NCBI GenBank assembly: GCA_964505475.1 | Contig: CAZDIJ010000006.1 | Location: 1-64,000, forward strand | Direction: 5' to 3' | Source: JAGXQV01 sp964505475 | GTDB taxonomy: Bacteria > Pseudomonadota > Gammaproteobacteria > Burkholderiales > Sulfuricellaceae | Length of the DNA stretch: 64,000 nucleotides | Part shown: in pieces, positions 58,523-64,000 of the stretch | How positions within the stretch are numbered: the first letter of the stretch is position 1 | How the letters are laid out: every line of letters begins with the position of its first letter | Notes under the pieces: model-generated | The model's input: the letters and a program-made list of their open reading frames with translations, nothing else | Told to the model about the DNA's origin: nothing | The model's database searches: none | Translations under genes and position numbers: made by a program

Positions 58523-59731
58523 ATGTCCGATTTTTACCAGTCAGGAATCATCACCACGCTGCATCAGATCGGCAAGCCTTCGCTCGATCGCCTGGAAAAC
58601 GAGTTGTGCGAGTTTTCCAAAGTTCGCCCGATCGCCCTGGCGCTCCCCGCCCTGTATTCCGAGTTCGAAGGGCCGGCCATGCCGGGCATCGTCCAGGAAC
58701 TCGCCAAGGTCAAATACCTCAACGAAATCGTGCTGGTGCTCGACAAGGGGACGGAAAAGGATTTTCAGCGGGTGCGCGAATTCATGTCGCCGATTCCCGC
58801 GGAAGTCAAAATCATCCACAACGACGGCAAGCGCATCCTCGAAATCTACGAGACCTTCGCCCGCAACGGCTTCAACGTCGGCGAGCGCGGCAAGGGGCGC
58901 TCCGCCTGGCTCGCCTACGGCTACGTGCTGGCGCGCGGCAAGTCGGACGTGATCGCCCTCCACGATTGCGACATCGTGACCTACAGCCGCGAACTGCTGG
59001 CGCGCCTGTGCTACCCGGTGGCCAACCCGAACCTCGATTACGTGTTCTGCAAGGGCTACTACAGCCGGGTGTCGAACAAGCTGAACGGGCGCGTCACCCG
59101 CCTGCTGGTGACGCCGCTGGTGCGCGCCCTCCAGCAGATCGTCGGGCAGATCGGCTTCCTCACCTTCCTCGACAGCTTTCGCTATCCGCTCGCCGGCGAA
59201 TTCTGCATGATTACCGACCTGGCGCGGGTCAACCGGATACCCTGGGACTGGGGGCTGGAGGTGGGTTCCCTGGCGGAGGTCTACCGCAACTTTTCGCCGC
59301 GGCGGATTTGCCAGGTGGACATCGCCGCCAATTACGACCATAAACATCAAATCCTTTCCGCAGACGACGCCGCCAAGGGCTTGATGAAAATGACGGTGGA
59401 CATCTGCAAGTCGCTCTTCCGCACCCTGGCTTCGGAAGGCGTGGTGTTCTCGGATGGGTTGTTCAAGTCCCTGCTGGTCGCCTACCTGCGCCAGGCCGAG
59501 GACACCATCATGAAATACGAGGCGGATGCCGCCATCAACGGCCTCAAGTTCGACCGGCACGAGGAGGCGATGGCGGTGGAAGCCTTCACCCGCGCCATCG
59601 GCATGGCCAGCCAGACGTTCATGGAAAATCCCATGACCACGCCGCTGATTCCCAACTGGAACCGGGTCATCTCGGCGATTCCGGGGATTTTCGAGATGCT
59701 GAAAAAGGCCGTGGACGAGGATAACCGCTGA
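58523..59731 (+). CDS. Glucosyl-3-phosphoglycerate synthase GpgS-like (GT81)
   Basis: A 402-residue soluble GT81 enzyme that transfers glucose from a sugar nucleotide to 3-phosphoglycerate. The fold starts ALALPALYSEFEGPAMPGIV and contains VLDKGTEKDF, GKGRSAWLAYGYVLARGKSD, the metal site LHDCDIVTYSRELLARL and GLEVGSLAEVYRNFSPRRIC. The length matches the roughly 400-residue bacterial and archaeal GpgS rather than the shorter mycobacterial one. The product would be dephosphorylated by the upstream HAD enzyme to give glucosylglycerate. Confidence 0.85.
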   Translation: MSDFYQSGIITTLHQIGKPSLDRLENELCEFSKVRPIALALPALYSEFEGPAMPGIVQELAKVKYLNEIVLVLDKGTEKDFQRVREFMSPIPAEVKIIHNDGKRILEIYETFARNGFNVGERGKGRSAWLAYGYVLARGKSDVIALHDCDIVTYSRELLARLCYPVANPNLDYVFCKGYYSRVSNKLNGRVTRLLVTPLVRALQQIVGQIGFLTFLDSFRYPLAGEFCMITDLARVNRIPWDWGLEVGSLAEVYRNFSPRRICQVDIAANYDHKHQILSADDAAKGLMKMTVDICKSLFRTLASEGVVFSDGLFKSLLVAYLRQAEDTIMKYEADAAINGLKFDRHEEAMAVEAFTRAIGMASQTFMENPMTTPLIPNWNRVISAIPGIFEMLKKAVDEDNR

Positions 59732-59766
59732 CGGCGCCATGAGCGCCTAGGGCAAGGGGAAATCGC

Positions 59767-60771
59767 ATGCTTCAGTGGGCGGAGTTGCTGTTGTGCCTGG
59801 CCGTCATCGGGTTCGCCGGCTGGCACCTCTCGCGCTACGGCGACATCATCGCGGAAAAAACCGGCATGTCGGCTTCCTGGGTCGGCCTGATGCTGCTGGC
59901 GACCGCCACATCCCTGCCGGAACTGGTGACCGGGCTTTCCGCCGTGACCGCCGCCCATGCCGCCGACATCGCGGTGGGCGACGTGATGGGCAGCGCGGTG
60001 TTCAACCTGGCGATCCTGGTCGCGCTGGACGCCCTCTACCGCCGCGAAAGCCTGTACAGCAAGGCCGCCCAGGGGCATATCCTGTCGGCGGCGCTGGGAG
60101 CGCTGCTGCTGGCCTTCGCCGCCTTCAGCATCCTGCTCGACCGCGCCGAGGCCAGCCCGGCGCTCGGACACGTGGGGTTTTACACGCCCTTCATCGTCCT
60201 GCTTTATCTGGTCGCCGTGCGCATGGTATTCCAATACGAGCGGCGCACCTTGGCCGAATTCGCCGAGGCCGCCGCCGAGCGCTATCCCGGCATCAGCTTG
60301 CGCCAGGCGGTGAAGGGCTACCTCGCGGCGGCGCTGGCGGTGGTCGTCACGGGGTCATGGCTGCCTTTCGTCGCCAAGGATATTTCCGAACTGATGGGAT
60401 GGGGGCAGACTTTCGTCGGCACCTTGCTGGTGGCGGCAGTCACCTCCGCGCCGGAAGCTGCCGTGACGCTGTCGGCCTTGCGCATGGGCGCCGTCGATAT
60501 GGCCATCGCCAACCTGCTGGGCAGCAACCTCTTCAACGTCGTCATCCTTGCCGCCGACGACCTCGCCTACCTGCCCGGCCCCCTGCTGGCGCAAGTTTCC
60601 AACAGCCACGCGATTACCGCGCTGACCGCCGTGATGATGAGCGCCATGGTCATCGTCGGGCTGATTTTCCGCCCCCGGCAGCGCCTAATGCTGGGCGTCA
60701 CCTGGGTCGGCATGGGGCTGTTCATCCTGTACATCCTCAATGGGCTGATCGTGTTCCAGTTAGGACACTGA
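59767..60771 (+). CDS. CaCA family sodium/calcium exchanger
   Basis: A 334-residue inner-membrane protein with ten or so helices and two inverted alpha repeats: LATATSLPELVTGLSAVTAA with GSAVFNLAILVALD, and VAAVTSAPEAAVTLSALRMG with GSNLFNVVILAADD. It exchanges Ca2+ or another cation for Na+, K+ or H+. It closes the glucosylglycerate unit, 35 bases after the gpgS-like stop. Ion balance during osmotic stress would be a natural reason for the link. Confidence 0.88.
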   Translation: MLQWAELLLCLAVIGFAGWHLSRYGDIIAEKTGMSASWVGLMLLATATSLPELVTGLSAVTAAHAADIAVGDVMGSAVFNLAILVALDALYRRESLYSKAAQGHILSAALGALLLAFAAFSILLDRAEASPALGHVGFYTPFIVLLYLVAVRMVFQYERRTLAEFAEAAAERYPGISLRQAVKGYLAAALAVVVTGSWLPFVAKDISELMGWGQTFVGTLLVAAVTSAPEAAVTLSALRMGAVDMAIANLLGSNLFNVVILAADDLAYLPGPLLAQVSNSHAITALTAVMMSAMVIVGLIFRPRQRLMLGVTWVGMGLFILYILNGLIVFQLGH

Positions 60772-60858
60772 ACCCGACCGCGCCAGCCCTGTTTTTTGTC
60801 ACCCTCCCGCCACGGATTCGGTTATCATATTCAAGCGTATTCTTGAGCATTGGCGGTC

Positions 60859-61470
60859 ATGGATCGAAAAAATCACTGGGACAAAATCTATTCTGCCAGA
60901 GCGCCGGACGAACTGAGCTGGTATCAGGCGCACCCGGAAATGTCGCTGCGCTTGATCCGGGACAGCGGCGTCGGCGCCGGCGAATCGCTGATCGACATCG
61001 GCGGCGGCGCTTCGCGGCTGGTGGATAAACTGCTCGATGCAGGCTACGGGAAAGTGGCGGTGCTGGATATTTCCGCCGCCGCCCTCGCCGCCGCGCAAGC
61101 GCGCCTGGGCGCGCGGGCGGGAGAAGTGCGCTGGCTGGCGCAGGATGTCACCACTTTCGCGCCACCGGAAAAATACGCCCTGTGGCACGACCGCGCCGTA
61201 TTCCACTTCCTTACCGAAGCCGCCGACCGGCAGGCCTATCTCGCCGCCGTCCACGCCGCGCTCCAATCCGGCGGCCAGTTGGTCGTCGCCACCTTCGCCC
61301 CCGACGGCCCGGAAATGTGCAGCGGCCTGCCGGTGGTGCGCTACAGCGCGGAAAGCCTGGCCAAAGAAGTGGGGGAAGATTTCGAGTTGCTGGAGTCGTG
61401 CGGGGAAACACACGCCACGCCGGGCGGGATGAAGCAGAGCTTCAGCTATTGCCGGTTCCGGCGGCGTTAA
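60859..61470 (+). CDS. Class I SAM-dependent methyltransferase
   Basis: A 203-residue enzyme. It starts MDRKNHWDKIYSARAPDELS, a pattern common in small methyltransferases. The SAM-binding loop is LIDIGGGASRLVDKLLDAGY, with the acidic VLDISAAALAAA and ALWHDRAVFHFLTE. The substrate is unknown. The ATG at 60859 is preferred to a TTG nine bases upstream. It lies 87 bases after the exchanger gene and could be read from the same transcript. Mobile DNA begins just downstream. Confidence 0.88.
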   Translation: MDRKNHWDKIYSARAPDELSWYQAHPEMSLRLIRDSGVGAGESLIDIGGGASRLVDKLLDAGYGKVAVLDISAAALAAAQARLGARAGEVRWLAQDVTTFAPPEKYALWHDRAVFHFLTEAADRQAYLAAVHAALQSGGQLVVATFAPDGPEMCSGLPVVRYSAESLAKEVGEDFELLESCGETHATPGGMKQSFSYCRFRRR

Positions 61471-61506
61471 ATTAAACCTAGAAAGTAACTACTCAGCACC
61501 CTTGGC

Positions 61507-62080
61507 ATGGCAAATGCTTTGCGAAGGGGCATGGATGAACTTCCCGACCTTGACCGGCTCAGTCATGCCGAAAAGAACGACCTGATCCGGGCACTGTATG
61601 CGCAGGTGCAATTTCTGACTGCGCAAGTCGCGGCATTGACCGCGAAGGTGTCTGAACTCGAAGGCCGTTTGGCGCAGAACAGCCGCAATTCCAGCAAGCC
61701 GCCGTCTACGGACGGGCTGCACAGGCCCAAGCCGAAATCTGAACGCCAGGGCGGCCTTCGTCCGAGGGGAGGACAGAAGGGGCACGACGGGCATAACCTG
61801 AAGAGCGTCGTCCATCCGGCTCACATCCAGACCCATCGCCCACCGTCCCACTGCGATGCCTGTCATCGCCCTTTGGCGGGCGGGAAGGTGGTTGAAGCCC
61901 GCCAGGTATTCGACATTTCCCCCTTGCGCCACGAAGCGACCGAGCATCGGGTGACGGAAATCCGTTGCCTGTGCGGCCGGGGTGCGTTCCCCGATGGCGT
62001 CGCGGCGCTGGTTCAGTATGGCCTGCGCATCAAGGCTGCGGTGGTGCATCTGACGCACCATCACATGATGCAGGTGACGC
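61507..62080 (+). pseudogene. IS66-family transposase (TnpC), N-terminal fragment
   Basis: About 190 residues match the IS66 TnpC N-terminus. There is a coiled-coil leader (YAQVQFLTAQVAALTAKVSE), the QNSRNSSKPPSTDGL box, the GGQKGHDGHNL box, a zinc-finger-like CDACHRPL and CLCGRG pair, and IKAAVVHLTHHHMMQVTRT. The sequence then leaves IS66 and continues as another transposase. TnpC is normally over 500 residues, so the catalytic core is gone. Confidence 0.88.
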
Positions 62081-62539
62081 GCACCGGCGAACCGCTCTTC
62101 GGTCGGCACGCTGGTCGAACGCACCACGTTGATGGTGGTGTTGGCGAAAGTGCCGGATGGCACGGCGCAATCGGCCCTGGACGGCTTCAGCAAGGCGCTC
62201 AGCGCGATCCCACCGGAACTGCGCAAAACCTTCACCTACGACCAAGGGCGCGAGATGAGCAAACACGCGCAACTGGCCGAGCAAACCGGCGTGGCGGTTT
62301 ATTTCTGTGACCCCCACAGCTCGTGGCAGCGCGGCTTGAACGAGAACACCAACGGACTGTTGCGCCAGTATTTGCCCAAGGGAGCAGACCTGTCGGTCTA
62401 CACGCAAGAGCAACTGGATGACATTGCATGGAGCTTGAATGCGCGCCCGAGAAAATCCCTCGGGTTCCGATCACCGGTTGAGGTTTACAGCGAGCTTCTG
62501 CTCAACATGGAACTCGCTAAAATCGCTACCAAACATTGA
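62081..62539 (+). pseudogene. IS30-family transposase, C-terminal fragment
   Basis: Read in a frame different from the IS66 part, this stretch encodes VGTLVERTTLMVVLAKVPDG, then TYDQGREMSKHAQLAEQTGV, FCDPHSSWQRGLNENTNGLL and RPRKSLGFRSPVEVYSELL. These are the second half of the IS30 DDE domain, including the later Asp and the Glu. The N-terminal helix-turn-helix part is missing. The join with IS66 is near 62075-62090. Confidence 0.88.
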
Positions 62540-62665
62540 CTGTTGCGGTGGGTTCTTGACTCCGTCCCGTAAAGAGAACGCTTATCGGCCAGTCCCTCTC
62601 GAATGCAGAGTTAGGCATTTTGCTTCCCGTACATGGCAACAAAGAACCCTGAGTTTTCGTGGAGT

Positions 62666-62920
62666 TCAGCGGCGCGCCCGCTGGGACGGCATGTTAGAAG
62701 CGGTGTTTTCGAGACGTTCGGCGAGCCACACCTTAATAATGGATTGTCGGGTAACGCCAAGTTTTCCCGCTTCTCGATCTAACGAGTCAATCATCCACGT
62801 AGGAAAATCGACATTAACGCGCTTTTGTTCCAGCAAAACTCGCTTCGCTTTGGATAAATCCAGAGAGGCGGTAATGCCCTCGCCTTCATCAAACTGCTTA
62901 TCAAATGCTTCAGCTTTCAT
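62666..62920 (-). CDS. brnA: BrnA-type antitoxin
   Basis: An 84-residue antitoxin. A DNA-binding ribbon-helix-helix lies at about residues 25-70 (EQKRVNVDFPTWMIDSLDRE, LGVTRQSIIKVWLAERLE). The N-terminal part (AFDKQFDEGEGITASLDLSK) is the toxin-binding segment typical of BrnA. It overlaps the toxin gene by 11 bases and would repress the pair through a palindrome upstream of brnT. Confidence 0.9.
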   Translation of the reverse strand: MKAEAFDKQFDEGEGITASLDLSKAKRVLLEQKRVNVDFPTWMIDSLDREAGKLGVTRQSIIKVWLAERLENTASNMPSQRARR

Positions 62921-63173
62921 ATAGCGCTACCTCCTCGGTTCGTGACCGACGAACAGAAATTAGTCGGATATTTACGCCTCTGTAAGTGAGGACGGCTGAC
63001 CAGTGTTTTCCATTGATAAGCCCTATCACCAGATATCGGGGTTCATCTTCTGTTTTTGCCGGGATTTCTAATAGCCGCGGGTCATTCCATAGAAGCTGTG
63101 CATCAACAAAGTTGATGCCGTGCTTGGAAAGATTTGCTTGGCTCTTGGACTCGTCAAATTCAAAGGTAAACAT
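62910..63173 (-). CDS. brnT: BrnT-type ribonuclease toxin
   Basis: An 87-residue RelE-like toxin. It opens FTFEFDESKSQANLSKHGIN, followed by VDAQLLWNDPRLLEIPAKTE and the core VIGLINGKHWSAVLTYRGVN and IRLISVRRSRTEE, with the basic residues used for RNA cleavage. The antitoxin gene follows, which is the usual order for BrnT-BrnA. No ribosome site is visible upstream because the start codon directly abuts the operator. Confidence 0.92.
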   Translation of the reverse strand: MFTFEFDESKSQANLSKHGINFVDAQLLWNDPRLLEIPAKTEDEPRYLVIGLINGKHWSAVLTYRGVNIRLISVRRSRTEEVALYES

Positions 63174-63174
63174 A

Positions 63175-63189
63175 GTATAAAAAATATAC
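63175..63189. promoter_or_regulatory. Palindromic operator of brnTA
   Basis: The palindrome GTATA-N5-TATAC begins two bases upstream of the brnT start codon. On the minus strand a TATATT -10-like hexamer lies in it and TTGAAA is 15 bases further upstream. A start this close to the ATG would make a leaderless mRNA. Confidence 0.5.
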
Positions 63190-63403
63190 CATTATTGGGT
63201 TTGTTTCAAGTGCCGGGCGTGGGTTCCAAGTGGGAATTTCCATTTTTAGGCAACCCCAGCGGCGCACCGGACACCCACCCCTAACGAAGCTGTAGAAAAA
63301 CCCGAATCCGAAGTCCCTTGGTTCGATCCGCCCCGATTTTTTTCGACGCATCCGGCGCTCGAATTCTCAAATTCCTGATAGTCCGCCAACCGCCCCAATC
63401 CGC

Positions 63404-64000
63404 TCATATTGATCCTCCGCCAGCCCTTGGCGTCATCCGGGCGGAATAGCCCGGTTCCGCTTCGAGCTTGCGCGCTTGCCGTGCCGCTTCGCGTTCGCCT
63501 TGGGGGGCCGCATCGGCGGTGCGGTGCTGATCCAGCATCTGGCGAGCGGCAGTTTCCATCTTCTCGGCTTGGCGCAAGAAGTCCTTGCGGGCGCCGCTCT
63601 TGGCCTTGCTGGCGTTGCTCGGCAGCTTCACTCCATCAATGGCGAACATCTCTCGTCCGATCAGGCCTTGGCGGTCGCATAGCACCAGGACTTGGGCAAA
63701 GAGCTTGGCGGCCAAATCGCCCATTTCGGAGACGAAGGCGGCCAGGGTGGTGAAATGGGGTTGGGAGTCGCCGGAAACGGCGATGAACAGGACGTTTTCC
63801 CGGCAAGCGGCTTCGATCTTGCGGCTGCTGACGATGCCGCGGCTGTAGGCGAGCAGGATGATCTTGAGGAGGGCGGCGGGGTCGAAGGCGGGAGCGCCTT
63901 CACGGTCGTTCTTGTGGCGGGCGTGGAATCCGTCGAGGTCGAGTGCGTGATCGACGAGGTGACACAGGGCGTGCTCGAAACTGCCAGGCTGGACTTGCTT
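63404..64000 (-). pseudogene. IS1182-type transposase, fragment at the window edge
   Basis: A continuous frame of about 198 residues enters from the right edge and ends at 63404. It has the family markers QPGSFEHALCHLVDHALDLD, DPAALLKIILLAYSRGIVSS, ENVLFIAVSGDSQPHFTTLA and REMFAIDGVKLPSNASKAKSG. Full proteins run to about 450-550 residues, so the C-terminal catalytic part is missing and the frame ends in unrelated residues (RMTPRAGGGSI). The 63190-63403 stretch holds no intact gene; it may contain the element's decayed end. Confidence 0.85.

Noticed and set aside
62610..62616. GTTAGGC resembling an integron attC core site near brnTA
   Set aside because: No partner core site with the required symmetry was found within about 60-100 bases, and no integrase gene is visible.

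Overview
The window looks like a GC-rich betaproteobacterial chromosome, probably a free-living, nitrogen-fixing species with sulfur metabolism (Nitrosomonadales or Rhodocyclales grade). This is inferred from gene families and local order such as fmdB-DUF502-nitroreductase-aspS, clpS-clpA and nifV-nifW. No rRNA or phylogenetic marker was tested. Genes are dense on both strands. One run of 10 Ns (19274-19283) marks an assembly gap inside a class I fructose-bisphosphate aldolase gene.

Layout. 1-2.2 kb: nadA start and a nifV-nifW pair under a clear sigma-54 promoter with a NifA site. 2.2-7 kb: an HD-GYP phosphodiesterase, a YchJ protein and a cobalamin salvage group (cobD/cbiB-like, cobC, btuF-like). 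7-10 kb: an EnvZ/OmpR-like pair divergent from two small exported Gly-rich proteins. 10-17 kb: cytochrome c', a TetR-like protein without its DNA-binding domain, a complete TetR regulator with promoter and operator, a DevBCA/MacAB-type exporter, a His-rich periplasmic protein and a TAXI solute-binding protein. 17-25 kb: housekeeping genes (FKBP, RluF-like, aldolase, NlpC/P60, aspS), a MarR-like protein with a Cys-rich tail, and a DUF559 nuclease gene between long inverted repeats. 26-32 kb: a thiol and sulfur neighbourhood (TlpA, periplasmic rhodanese, trans-sulfuration enzyme, TauE exporter, DsrE-like protein, ArsR-rhodanese sensor with two matching operator boxes) and moaC. 32-40 kb: BepA-like protease, clpSA, periplasmic carbonic anhydrase, FlgT/FlgP-like proteins and tRNA-Thr(UGU). 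41-53 kb: AsmA-like protein, mutY, P-type ATPase, MASE1-PAS histidine kinase, tatD, a DsbD-like protein and a three-gene CBS/NhaD-type transporter operon. 53-61 kb: a seven-gene unit whose core (galU, two GT81-type glycosyltransferases, an MpgP/GpgP-type phosphatase, a glycerate kinase) fits synthesis of the compatible solute glucosylglycerate, together with an MscS-like membrane protein and a Ca2+/cation exchanger. 61.5-64 kb: decayed mobile DNA (an IS66/IS30 chimera and an IS1182-type fragment) around a brnTA toxin-antitoxin pair.

A second theme runs through the whole window. At least five families of intergenic inverted-repeat elements occur at gene ends. Some have entered coding sequence and now encode the C-terminal residues of MutY, the P-type ATPase and the DUF559 protein. 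One family brackets the DUF559 nuclease gene in opposite orientations, an arrangement that recalls REP-RAYT systems and is the most unusual structure here.
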